This document shows positions 1-7,838 of a stretch of 57,224 bases of DNA, piece by piece. Below the pieces are notes generated by a model that saw nothing but the letters and a program-made list of their open reading frames with translations, made no database searches and was not told where the DNA came from. Every line of letters begins with the position of its first letter. Positions within the stretch are counted from its first letter, which is position 1. The DNA is from an uncultured Lachnospiraceae bacterium (GTDB lineage: Bacteria; Bacillota; Clostridia; Lachnospirales; Lachnospiraceae), in NCBI GenBank assembly GCA_947629865.1, contig CANRFJ010000020.1, forward strand, positions 1-57,224. Reading direction: 5' to 3'. The position numbers were made by a program, and so were the translations under genes.

Positions 1-32
1 TATTATGATTTACTCTCCGTTGCTGCTTAGGC

Positions 33-59
33 ATTATATCCTTGAGAAAAAAGTGTCAA
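33..59 (-). promoter_or_regulatory. Possible leftward promoter at the truncated kinase end
   Basis: On the minus strand a perfect TTGACA (59-54) and a perfect TATAAT (38-33) are separated by 15 bp. The -35 overlaps the stop codon of the truncated sensor kinase. A 15-bp spacer is shorter than the optimal 17, so strength is uncertain. It would drive transcription out of the left edge, where an ATG follows directly. Confidence 0.35.
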
Positions 60-1006
60 CTAATATTGACAATTTCAATCCCCTTTGACTTCGCCAGGCG
101 GTATTTCTGGTTCAGCAACACGTTGATGATTGGATTTTTGACGTCAATCTCCTCCCACCAGTCCGGAAAAGAGCCAGCCAGCTTGTCCACATACTCCTCC
201 GCCTTTTGCAGTTCCTTCTGTTTTAACAAGCCCCGGATACAGCAGAGCTGATTATTGTAATCGTGTAAAATCCGTTTTGACTCCTGGTAATCCACATCAA
301 TTTCATGATATGCCTGCATCCTTATCTTGTTGTTCTCCTGCAGCAACCGGATCTGATTCCATTTTTTCTCCTGCTCAGAAATATGCATAAGCCACCCAAA
401 CATAAGGACATTGACAAAAACAATGCCAAAAGAGACTGCAAGATACCCCGCCTGTGTCCCTCTGCCCTCATAAGAAAATATCATGAGTATCTGAATCATC
501 AGGGACAGCACGGGAAAACACAGCAGCAGAATCCATTCTGTACTTCGTATCTGTATCTCCCGAATCCGGTCGCGGCTGTGAGCCAGAAACAGAACTACGA
601 TAAACAGTACGGTTTTGGACAGCAAGCCAATCATGATACCTGTGACATCCGAAATAGTTTCCACTTCAAAAATAATATCTGCCAAAAACACAAACAGATA
701 ATCTACTCCGCACACGATGCCGTAAAATGCGCCGCTGATAAATAATTTCTTTACCCAGCGGCCTTTGTAGAACAAGAGACAGAACAAAAAAACACTGGCC
801 ACCACTCCCAAACTGCGGTATATATACTCGCTCTGAGCATACGTTCCCAGCGCCCATCCTGAAAACAAACCAGCTAATAACACTACAGACAAGAGTTTTG
901 CGCCACGGAAGGAAAACCGTTCCCGCAGAAAAGCCCCCGTAAAAATACGGCAGCAAAGCGCCTCGTAAAGAATTATACTAATGCTTTCCAAATACTTGTA
1001 CAGCAT
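56..1006 (-). CDS. GHKL-type sensor kinase, C-terminally truncated
   Basis: AgrC-like membrane sensor kinase lacking its catalytic domain. The N-terminal 210 residues hold about six or seven hydrophobic segments, followed by a cytoplasmic helix with the phospho-acceptor box (RILHDYNNQL, His about residue 248). The protein stops about 65 residues later, just after KGIEIVNIS, where family members continue into a HATPase_c domain with N and G boxes. At 316 residues it is roughly 100 short. The ATG at 1006 is chosen over a GTG at 1021 because GGAGGAG lies 6 nt upstream of it. It lies 25 bp downstream of the LytTR regulator gene, so they form an operon. As it stands it cannot bind ATP and could act only as a dimer partner, or it is a remnant left by an insertion or rearrangement. 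Confidence 0.8.
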   Translation of the reverse strand: MLYKYLESISIILYEALCCRIFTGAFLRERFSFRGAKLLSVVLLAGLFSGWALGTYAQSEYIYRSLGVVASVFLFCLLFYKGRWVKKLFISGAFYGIVCGVDYLFVFLADIIFEVETISDVTGIMIGLLSKTVLFIVVLFLAHSRDRIREIQIRSTEWILLLCFPVLSLMIQILMIFSYEGRGTQAGYLAVSFGIVFVNVLMFGWLMHISEQEKKWNQIRLLQENNKIRMQAYHEIDVDYQESKRILHDYNNQLCCIRGLLKQKELQKAEEYVDKLAGSFPDWWEEIDVKNPIINVLLNQKYRLAKSKGIEIVNIS

Positions 1007-1031
1007 AAAAAACTCCTCCACTCGTATATTT

Positions 1032-1742
1032 CTATATTTCCTTGTACCTCAAATAACATCTTCTTACTTCAGCGCTCTTTGCCCGGGAAACGGGGATCTC
1101 TGTCCCATTGGATAAATAAATGATGTAATTATTGATGCGGGCGATATGCTCCAGATTTACCAGATAACTCTGATGGCAGCGGATAAAACAGGTGTCCGCC
1201 AGCTTCTGCTCCAATTCCCCGATCTGCCCATACATATATAACGTCTCGTTCTTCAAAGTGAAGCAAAGTCTGTGCGACTGTATCTCAATACACAAGATGT
1301 CCTGCAGCAGGACAGTCCTTTCTCCTTTTACAAAGGGAAATTCCATTTTCCTGCCTTTTCTGAGATGTTTCTGCATCAAGGCATCCAAACACTCCGGGAG
1401 CAGTTTTTCCATATCTTTCTTCATGATATATCTTGCCGCTCCCACCCGGTAGCCCTCAAAGACATACTGCTGCATTACCGTAATGAAAACAATATCAACT
1501 TCGCTGTTTTTCTCGCGGATTTGATGCGCAGCCTCCATTCCATTCTTCCCCGGCATATCAATATCCAGAAAAATGGCGTCATATTTGTGCAGGTTGCTTT
1601 CTTCCTTGAAAAGTCCCAACCCATCCGGGTATGTATCAATATCAAACGGGACTCCTCTCCCCATCAGGTATTCTTCCATTTTTTTCTTCAAGTACTCCCT
1701 GAAATGCTCCTCATCTTCACAGACGGCTATACTTAACTTCAA
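1032..1742 (-). CDS. LytTR-family response regulator
   Basis: Cytoplasmic response regulator of 236 residues. The receiver domain (1-120) has the acidic pair E-D-E near residues 9-11 and the phospho-acceptor Asp at about 60 (IFLDIDMPG). The LytTR DNA-binding domain (about 135-236) carries the typical FIRCHQSYLVNL segment and ends in IPVSRAKS. This is the AgrA/VirR type that usually binds imperfect 9-bp direct repeats. The start is a TTG at 1742 preceded by AGGGGG eight bases away; no ATG fits the conserved N-terminus. It precedes the truncated kinase and is divergent from a second LytTR system. The regulon is unknown. Confidence 0.9.
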   Translation of the reverse strand: MKLSIAVCEDEEHFREYLKKKMEEYLMGRGVPFDIDTYPDGLGLFKEESNLHKYDAIFLDIDMPGKNGMEAAHQIREKNSEVDIVFITVMQQYVFEGYRVGAARYIMKKDMEKLLPECLDALMQKHLRKGRKMEFPFVKGERTVLLQDILCIEIQSHRLCFTLKNETLYMYGQIGELEQKLADTCFIRCHQSYLVNLEHIARINNYIIYLSNGTEIPVSRAKSAEVRRCYLRYKEI

Positions 1743-1781
1743 ATCTTTTGCCCCCTAATGCCGGACAGCCTCATAGTTACA

Positions 1782-1831
1782 ATTATAGTATATCATAATT
1801 CCTGTGCATCATGGAGAACACAGTTCTCCAT
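1782..1831 (-). promoter_or_regulatory. Leftward promoter with upstream palindromic operator
   Basis: A TATAAT box (minus strand, plus 1782-1787) precedes the regulator at 1742 but has no recognisable -35. About 45 bp upstream of the expected start point is a perfect inverted repeat, ATGGAGAAC-aca-GTTCTCCAT (1811-1831), which also contains ACAGTT, the core of many LytTR sites. The position suits an activator site that replaces a poor -35. Regulation by either adjacent LytTR protein is inferred only from proximity. Confidence 0.45.
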
Positions 1832-2022
1832 AATGAACATATTTATGTATTCATTTTACCATAACTGTAACCGGATTTCGATAATTTTTTACATAAAAAA
1901 TCAGAGGTTTTATTTCTTACGGCCGCGCCATCATGCCGCCCCCATTTTTATCTGAATACAACGCGACAGTCACCAACGGTATGAATTTGGCCATGAATGA
2001 CACTTATATCTAAAAAAATAAT

Positions 2023-2051
2023 TTTACATTCTTACTCTTTTTCGATATAAT
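2023..2051 (+). promoter_or_regulatory. Sigma-A promoter of the rightward two-component operon
   Basis: TTTACA (2023-2028), a 17-bp spacer and TATAAT (2046-2051) lie 77 bp upstream of the LytTR regulator start. Only one base departs from consensus. Confidence 0.65.
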
Positions 2052-2128
2052 TATGTGATGTAATGGTTAAAACCTTACAATTACTTCCAAAAAGTGGCAG
2101 AATTTATCGCGAAATGAGGTAGACATAA

Positions 2129-2842
2129 ATGAAAAACTTATTGATCCTTGAAGACAACCTGGAACATTGCCGGCAGCTTGCGCATTTAGTCCAGCTGTAT
2201 AATTCAGAATCGGATATCGTTTTTGACGTGACCGCCGCCACTTCTGTGACGGACGCCGCAAACTGGTTAAAAAAACACCCGGCCGATGCTTTTTTACTGG
2301 ACATATCTATGGATAACACTCCAGGGAACAATGAGGGGATTGCCTTTGCCCGCTACCTGAGAAGCACTCCCGAGTATCAGAAAAAACCTATCCTCTTTAT
2401 CACAGCTTACGGTTCTTTTCTTCCGGAGGCCCTCAATGAACTCCACTGCTACGCATTTCTCATGAAGCCCTATACAAAAGAAGACCTTTTCCGGCAGTTA
2501 TACGATCTGTCACACAGCCGGGAAGAACTCTATATAAAGAATCGGGACAACATTTATATCCGGTGTCCCCTCGACTCCCTGCAATACATACAGGCCAACG
2601 GCCGTTACTTAAAATATGTGACTACAGACGGCGTCTTTTACTCGCGTCAGTACACGCTGAACGGGCTTACGGAGAAGCTTCCGGCCGATTTTGTGCGCTG
2701 CCACAAATCCTACGTCATAAACAAAAAGCAAATTGACAACTGCGATTTTGTAAACCGCTATATAGAGCTACGGGATTGCCCTGAAAAAATCCCTGTGAGC
2801 CGGAACATAAAACCGGACGCTATTTTTGAAAAAAATCTTTAG
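2129..2842 (+). CDS. LytTR-family response regulator (second system)
   Basis: AgrA-like regulator of 237 residues. The receiver domain has acidic residues E8-D9, the phospho-acceptor Asp about residue 58 (FLLDIS) and the conserved Lys in FLMKPY. The LytTR domain starts near residue 135 and includes FVRCHKSYVINK. The ATG at 2129 is preceded by GAGGT about nine bases upstream. It lies 12 bp before its cognate kinase, so the two form an operon. It is distinct in sequence from the regulator at 1032-1742, so the locus holds two different systems rather than a recent duplication. Confidence 0.9.
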   Translation: MKNLLILEDNLEHCRQLAHLVQLYNSESDIVFDVTAATSVTDAANWLKKHPADAFLLDISMDNTPGNNEGIAFARYLRSTPEYQKKPILFITAYGSFLPEALNELHCYAFLMKPYTKEDLFRQLYDLSHSREELYIKNRDNIYIRCPLDSLQYIQANGRYLKYVTTDGVFYSRQYTLNGLTEKLPADFVRCHKSYVINKKQIDNCDFVNRYIELRDCPEKIPVSRNIKPDAIFEKNL

Positions 2843-2854
2843 GAGAATACAATT

Positions 2855-4153
2855 ATGACAACCCGCATCTTTCTTACCTACCTTATATCCAGCATTTTAC
2901 AACACATCGAATTTATCCTTGCCTACCTGTACATTTTAGAGACAGACAAAAAAACCGCCACACGCCCCATGGCGCTTCTTATCTATGTGCTCATGTGGTT
3001 TCCGCTGTTTACAATACAATTGACGAATAAGAGCTGGGTTATCTTATCCATTATACCCTTTCTCTTGATCTATGCGCTGGCCCTGCACTTCGTCACACAC
3101 CGCCCCCTCCTGTCCACGATTATCTGTAGCGCATTCGGCTATTTTGTCATAGTACTGACAGACCAGCCCGGAGTTATTTATTATCTGCTTTTTATTCCTT
3201 CTGCCGCCATCACAGAGGGTTGGCCCTCGCTTGTCTTTGCCATTCCCGGCGCCATCCTTCTTTTCTTTCTTTTGAAGTATGCGCCCGTGCGTAAAATCTT
3301 CAGAAGTCTGTGTAAAATACCGGTCTCCATTGCCTATTTCCTGTTGACCGTCTTTGCCTTCGTAGCGATTTTTTGCCAGTTTCCCGAGAATTCTATTTCT
3401 TTCGTATCGGCCTCCTTTTTTGCACTCCTCAGCATCTTTCTCTGCACCTCCGCTGTATTCCTGATGTTTCAGATTTTTTCCAATCAGAAAAACCAGGCTG
3501 CTCTCCGCTATTACCGCCAATACCTTCCCATTCTGGACAACCTGATTCAGAAAGTGAGGGACACCCAGCACAGCCACAACAACATGGTGCAGTCTCTGGT
3601 TCATCTCTCGGAACTGGACATGGACTCCGAACAGCTGCGGTCTCATCTGGCCGCATACACAGAGGATATGCAGCAGGCCATTCTGCCATCTTCATTCCTC
3701 ACACTGGAGAATAAGCTGCTGGCCGCCCTGTTTTATTACAAATATTGTCAGGCGGAAAGCGCCGGTATCCACATGGATTTCGCGATTGAGAACCCGCTCT
3801 GCCCGAGTCGGGCCGGTGAATTTGAACTGGTGGACGCCGTAGGCGTCCTGTTAGACAACGCACTGGAGAATTCCCGACCGGGGGAGACAGTCTATGTGCG
3901 CATTGGAGTACAGGAAAAAGAGGGAAGCCCCCGCACCCATCTCACAGTGGAGAATCCGGGCCCGGCAGCAGATGATTCATTTTTGCACCGCATTTTTTCC
4001 AAGGGCTATACGACCAAAAAGACAGATGAAGACAGCCACGGAATCGGTCTTCACTCGCTGCAGAGCCTGACCAGAAAGCATCATGGCCTTATTATCGTGT
4101 CCAACACGCAGAGACAGGACAGCCAATATATCTGCTTTGAACTGCTTCTCTGA
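2855..4153 (+). CDS. GHKL-type sensor histidine kinase (AgrC-like)
   Basis: Intact membrane kinase of 432 residues. Six or seven hydrophobic segments occupy residues 5-210. A helix with the phospho-acceptor His follows (QHSHNN, His about 239). The HATPase_c domain carries an N box (LLDNALENS, about 331-339) and a G box (HGIGLHSL, about 394-401). It should phosphorylate the regulator encoded 12 bp upstream. AgrC-type kinases commonly sense exported peptides, but no agrB or agrD gene is in the window, so the ligand is unknown. Confidence 0.9.
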   Translation: MTTRIFLTYLISSILQHIEFILAYLYILETDKKTATRPMALLIYVLMWFPLFTIQLTNKSWVILSIIPFLLIYALALHFVTHRPLLSTIICSAFGYFVIVLTDQPGVIYYLLFIPSAAITEGWPSLVFAIPGAILLFFLLKYAPVRKIFRSLCKIPVSIAYFLLTVFAFVAIFCQFPENSISFVSASFFALLSIFLCTSAVFLMFQIFSNQKNQAALRYYRQYLPILDNLIQKVRDTQHSHNNMVQSLVHLSELDMDSEQLRSHLAAYTEDMQQAILPSSFLTLENKLLAALFYYKYCQAESAGIHMDFAIENPLCPSRAGEFELVDAVGVLLDNALENSRPGETVYVRIGVQEKEGSPRTHLTVENPGPAADDSFLHRIFSKGYTTKKTDEDSHGIGLHSLQSLTRKHHGLIIVSNTQRQDSQYICFELLL

Positions 4154-4213
4154 CTCCGTGCCGTTTCCTTCCGTGGAATTGGTGATGACGGCCGCATTTC
4201 CAGGGCGGGACAT

Positions 4214-5218
4214 TCAGGATTCGGACTTGAGAAGCACCCTTGCCAACCCATCAAAAAATCTCTGATAGAGGCGGACTACCCACTTTCGGGAGCATATGTA
4301 TACGATCAGCAGGGTAGCCGGAATTGCCACTGCAAGCAACAGTCCAATCTGACTCTGAATGTCTGCCGTCACGCCAAGCCTGTCTGCCGCACTCCGCAGA
4401 AACCGGACAAAGAAGGCTGATAAAAGATAGACTACCACCGTCCTCTCCCCCAAAGAGGTAAAGAAAAATCTGCGCCCGGACATCAGATTGAGCAGACCGA
4501 GCAGAATTACCGCCGCCACGATTCCAGTCAGAAGGCGAATCCCAATCCCCTCCAGATTTCCGATGCCGCTACAGTGATAGCACTGTAGATTTTCATAGGT
4601 TTTTACCGGCGCTCTGCCGGAGATATTGAGCCACAGGGTGAGGGCAAGACCTGCGCACACAGCCCCGGCTCCGGCCAACCGGCTGAACGAGCGGATTCTT
4701 TTTACTGTTTTCTCTGTCATATAGTATCCCAGCAGGAAAAACGGATAATAGACAAATGTTCTGGATATGCTGAAAAAGCGGTCAGCCTCGTGGAAACAGC
4801 CTATATACAGAGATATGAAAAGCGTGAGAGGAACGGCAAATCGAAGGCGCGATATAGACGGCGCCGTAATGCGCCATATATACAGGCTCAGCAGATACCA
4901 GAACTGATATGCCGGCATAAACACATCGACGAAGCCCGTCCTCAGATTCAGGACAAGCCAGATTCCGTTGAATACCAGAAAGGGAAGGAGACAGTTCTTC
5001 AAAGCCCGTCCATAAGCGGATTGGATATTGCGGGAAAAATACCCGGATATAAATATAAAGGCCGGCATGTGGAAACTATATATAAGAGCGCGTATGCACT
5101 CTGCGTCTCCTCTCATCGTAAAAATCTCCAGGATATGTCCAAATACCACCAAAATAATCAGAAGAACCTTGTAGTTGTCAAATTCATATTTCCGTCCGTT
5201 CTGTATGTCTCTATCCAT
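4214..5218 (-). CDS. Acyltransferase 3 family membrane protein
   Basis: Integral membrane protein of 334 residues with about ten hydrophobic segments. It opens with EFDNYKVLLIILVVFGHILE, the acyltransferase-3 start with the conserved His in the first membrane helix, followed by SFHMPAFIFISGY. Such enzymes O-acetylate or succinylate extracellular glycans. An ATG at 5218 with GGGAAG upstream is preferred to a longer reading from 5272, whose first 18 residues look non-coding. It lies downstream of the two CobW-type GTPase genes on the same strand and may be cotranscribed, although a functional link is not apparent. The substrate is unknown. Confidence 0.8.
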   Translation of the reverse strand: MDRDIQNGRKYEFDNYKVLLIILVVFGHILEIFTMRGDAECIRALIYSFHMPAFIFISGYFSRNIQSAYGRALKNCLLPFLVFNGIWLVLNLRTGFVDVFMPAYQFWYLLSLYIWRITAPSISRLRFAVPLTLFISLYIGCFHEADRFFSISRTFVYYPFFLLGYYMTEKTVKRIRSFSRLAGAGAVCAGLALTLWLNISGRAPVKTYENLQCYHCSGIGNLEGIGIRLLTGIVAAVILLGLLNLMSGRRFFFTSLGERTVVVYLLSAFFVRFLRSAADRLGVTADIQSQIGLLLAVAIPATLLIVYICSRKWVVRLYQRFFDGLARVLLKSES

Positions 5219-5305
5219 AAAAACACTTCCCGCATCAGTCTGCCATTTTCTCCGTGCGGGCGCACGACGCACGCCGTCTGTGCGCCAAACGGGTTCTCTG
5301 ACAGA

Positions 5306-6259
5306 TTAACTAAAATATACAACTTCCTCCTCCGGCGGAGTGGACGCCTCTACGCTGTCCGCCCAGAGAACCGGATACAGGCTCTGCTGCTGCCTTGAAA
5401 ATTCCGGTTTTACCCTGACAGATACCATAACCCAGTCGTCCACGGAGAATTTCTCCGCCTCCTTATAGTGACAGATAAACCCGATTTTGGCTATGTCGTC
5501 CGCACAGCATGTCATGGCCGCGCGAGCCGGCACGAACGCGTCGGCCGGAAATGATTTATTGCGGTAAACCTGCCCCTTGAATGTGATGATTTTCCCCTCG
5601 TATTTTTCCGGGTGCTCGCTGACGTCCAGATACCACAGCCCGAAATCGTCGTCCTCCAGCACGATCTCACTGGCGTTGACGTCAAAGGGAAGCTCCTCCT
5701 CTATATTGCTCTCCACGCTGCCGTCCTCTGATTCAAAGAGAACCTGGGCGCGGCGGTTAATGGCCTTGACATTGCGGCGGGCGGACGCCCTGTCCATGTC
5801 CGTGGTGCATCGGTTGAAAATCACCAGATCCGCCTGCTGGAAATGAGCCATCAGCAGGTATTTCATATTGTTAATATACATGGAAAACGTCTCCGCATTG
5901 ACTGTGGTAAAGGTCTGTACTACCACCCAGTTCTCCGGTATCGTCTCGTTGATAAGCTTCGCCAGGTTCCACATTCCATTGACTTCCATCATAATGCGGG
6001 CCGGTTTGTGCTCGCGCACCAGCGCATTACATTTTTCCTCCGTCAGATCCTCCTCGTCCTCAATGACGACGGGAGTCACCTTATTGTAGCGGAGCAGGTT
6101 CTCATCTACTTCCTTTTCCCCTTCCTCCGTGATGAGAAAGAGCGTCCTGAGGCCGTCCTCAAAATTCCCCTCCTCCAGTATCTCCTGTATGCAGGTGGTT
6201 TTCCCACTCTCCAGAAAACCGGTAAAAAGATATACCGGTATATCGCGGTTTCCAAACAT
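5306..6259 (-). CDS. CobW/G3E GTPase fused to a DUF1980-like domain
   Basis: Two-part protein of 317 residues. Residues 1-205 form a COG0523 P-loop GTPase with Walker A GFLESGKTT (14-22) and a degenerate base-recognition motif (FNRCTTD, about 148-154). It lacks the CxCC metal motif of zinc-related COG0523 proteins. Residues 206-317 resemble the C-terminal domain of the YcgQ/TIGR03943 family (DUF1980): WYLDVSEHPEKYEGK, ITFKGQVY and MTCCADD. In other Firmicutes that domain sits on a membrane protein paired with a DUF318 permease. The gene lies 39 bp downstream of the His-rich CobW gene. A role in metal handling is inferred from family and neighbour. The fusion is the unusual point. Confidence 0.8.
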   Translation of the reverse strand: MFGNRDIPVYLFTGFLESGKTTCIQEILEEGNFEDGLRTLFLITEEGEKEVDENLLRYNKVTPVVIEDEEDLTEEKCNALVREHKPARIMMEVNGMWNLAKLINETIPENWVVVQTFTTVNAETFSMYINNMKYLLMAHFQQADLVIFNRCTTDMDRASARRNVKAINRRAQVLFESEDGSVESNIEEELPFDVNASEIVLEDDDFGLWYLDVSEHPEKYEGKIITFKGQVYRNKSFPADAFVPARAAMTCCADDIAKIGFICHYKEAEKFSVDDWVMVSVRVKPEFSRQQQSLYPVLWADSVEASTPPEEEVVYFS

Positions 6260-6298
6260 AACTAATCTCCATTCTGCTGATAAGCGCGTATATGCTTC

Positions 6299-7327
6299 TT
6301 ATACATGAAACAACTCTTTTATCCTGTCCTCCGCCAGTTCCGCCCCGATTACACAGATGCGTCCCGTATAGTCTGCGCTGCCACGGCGCACCTCGTACTC
6401 GCCCGGCACCAGATCGAAGTGGAACCACTCGCCCTCTGCGGCCGGTACAATTCCCTTGGCGCGGAGGATATTTCCATAACCGGCTCCCTCCGCCGACAAT
6501 TTCTTCAGAATCTCCGTCAGTTCTTCCTCGGAATATTTATGAGGGCCCTCCATGCCCAGACTGGTGAATACGTCGTCCGCATGATGGTGATGGCCGTGGT
6601 CATGGTCGTGATGATGTTCGTGCTCATGCTCGTGGTCGTGGTGGCAACATTCCCCGTGCTCATGCCCATGGTGATGGCCGCACTCCGGACACACATCTTC
6701 CTCCTCCAGAAGTTCCATTTCCAGTGAACGGCTCTCCTCGATCGCGCCGAGGATCTGTCGGCCGTCTATCTCCTCCCAGGGGGTTGTGATGATGGCCGCC
6801 TTATCGTTTTTCTCCCGAAGCAGAGCCAGACAGGCCTCCAGTTTTTCCTGTGTGATATTGCCGGTTCGGCTGAGAACGATGGTTTTGGCATGTTCGATCT
6901 GGTTATTGTAAAACTCGCCAAAATTCTTCATATACATTTTACACTTTGTGGCGTCCGCCACCGTCACATAGCCGTTTAACACGACATCCTCGTTGTTCTC
7001 CATCACGCCGGACACGGCCCGGATTACGTCCGAGAGTTTGCCCACTCCGGACGGCTCGATCATAATGCGGTCGGGACTGTATTTATCCAGCACTTCCTGG
7101 AGGGCGGTTCCAAAATCCCCCACCAGGGAGCAGCAGATACAGCCGGAATTCATCTCTGTGATATTGATTCCCGCCTCCTTGAGAAACCCGCCGTCAATGC
7201 CGATTTCCCCAAATTCGTTCTCAATCAGCACCAGCTTTTCTCCCTGAAAAGCCTCCTTGATAAGTTTCTTGATCAGTGTCGTCTTTCCGGCCCCCAGAAA
7301 GCCGGAAAAAATATCAATCTTTGTCAT
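6299..7327 (-). CDS. CobW/COG0523 GTPase with His-rich metal-binding loop
   Basis: Putative metallochaperone GTPase of 342 residues. Walker A is GFLGAGKTT (9-17), followed by ENEFGEIGID (36-45), the metal-binding CICC motif (63-66) and EPSG (91-94). The usual NKxD base-recognition motif is replaced by LSRTGN (about 152-157). Residues 213-249 form a very His-rich stretch opening with CPECGHHHG and rich in HDH/HEH units, well placed to hold Zn, Ni or Co. The C-terminal CobW_C-like domain follows. COG0523 members of this form often serve zinc homeostasis. The nearby ZIP transporter gene at 9212-9997 suits this, but is in a separate transcription unit. Confidence 0.9.
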   Translation of the reverse strand: MTKIDIFSGFLGAGKTTLIKKLIKEAFQGEKLVLIENEFGEIGIDGGFLKEAGINITEMNSGCICCSLVGDFGTALQEVLDKYSPDRIMIEPSGVGKLSDVIRAVSGVMENNEDVVLNGYVTVADATKCKMYMKNFGEFYNNQIEHAKTIVLSRTGNITQEKLEACLALLREKNDKAAIITTPWEEIDGRQILGAIEESRSLEMELLEEEDVCPECGHHHGHEHGECCHHDHEHEHEHHHDHDHGHHHHADDVFTSLGMEGPHKYSEEELTEILKKLSAEGAGYGNILRAKGIVPAAEGEWFHFDLVPGEYEVRRGSADYTGRICVIGAELAEDRIKELFHV

Positions 7328-7402
7328 GGCAATATCAGCCTCCCTCTGTAAAAATCCTTTTGTTGAAAAACTTTCCCGTCTATGAAATAAAAACAGACTC
7401 TC

Positions 7403-7663
7403 CTATGTCACAATGATCGCCTGCTGCTCTGACAGCCACTGGCTGGCCGCCCGAATCCCCTCGTCGCTGAATTCAAACTGCCGGATATATTTTTCTTCTT
7501 CCGTCTTTTCGTATATGAACGGCCCCTTCCACGCCACGGCCTCCAGCACCGGAGCCCCGTCCTCTCCCGCCTTTTGGAGACGGAAGTTCATGCCGCGGTA
7601 GCTTCCCTTGAACACATTGCGCTCATAATACGGTATGGAATAGAGTGTAATATTTTCCAGCAT
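7403..7663 (-). CDS. Small uncharacterised protein, first gene of the CobW operon
   Basis: A soluble 86-residue protein with no signal peptide or membrane segment. I do not recognise the family. It is acidic and has aromatic-rich segments such as YSIPYYERNVFKGSYRGM and a helical C-terminus. The ATG at 7663 has GGAGG about five bases upstream. It is the first gene after a predicted leftward promoter and is followed 75 bp later by the His-rich CobW gene, so a link to metal or cofactor handling is possible by context only. Confidence 0.65.
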   Translation of the reverse strand: MLENITLYSIPYYERNVFKGSYRGMNFRLQKAGEDGAPVLEAVAWKGPFIYEKTEEEKYIRQFEFSDEGIRAASQWLSEQQAIIVT

Positions 7664-7704
7664 ATGGTTCCTCCGTTTGCATTATTTTCAAGCAACTATT
7701 TAAC

Positions 7705-7733
7705 AGTATAGCACAAATTTGAAAATTCTTGAA
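7705..7733 (-). promoter_or_regulatory. Predicted promoter of the CobW operon
   Basis: On the minus strand an extended -10 (TGCTATACT, -10 at plus 7705-7710) is preceded at 17 bp by a weak -35 TTCAAG (7728-7733), 42 bp upstream of the 86-residue gene. No Zur-type operator was recognised. Confidence 0.4.
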
Positions 7734-7838
7734 GATATTATACAAAAAATTCTTGAAAATCAAAGAAAAACGTGGTTTACTATATTCGTATGGCTTTTAG
7801 GCCGTCATATGATTTTGTTTCGCAGAATGGAGGAAATT

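Larger units (their letters stand above)
1743..2128. other. Intergenic region between divergent two-component systems
   Basis: This 386-bp A+T-rich spacer separates two divergent LytTR regulator genes. It holds a leftward -10 (1782-1787), a 9-bp inverted repeat with a 3-nt centre (1811-1831), a short A/T hairpin near 1884-1902 and a rightward sigma-A promoter (2023-2051). I see no agrD-like peptide gene with a ribosome binding site and no RNA gene. Confidence 0.6.

Noticed and set aside
1758-1955. AgrD-like peptide gene between the two-component systems
   Set aside because: The frame has no ribosome binding site or AgrD-like layout.
7664-7838. Possible lysine riboswitch before aspartate kinase
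   Set aside because: The spacer is under 180 nt, A+T rich and without the conserved riboswitch elements.
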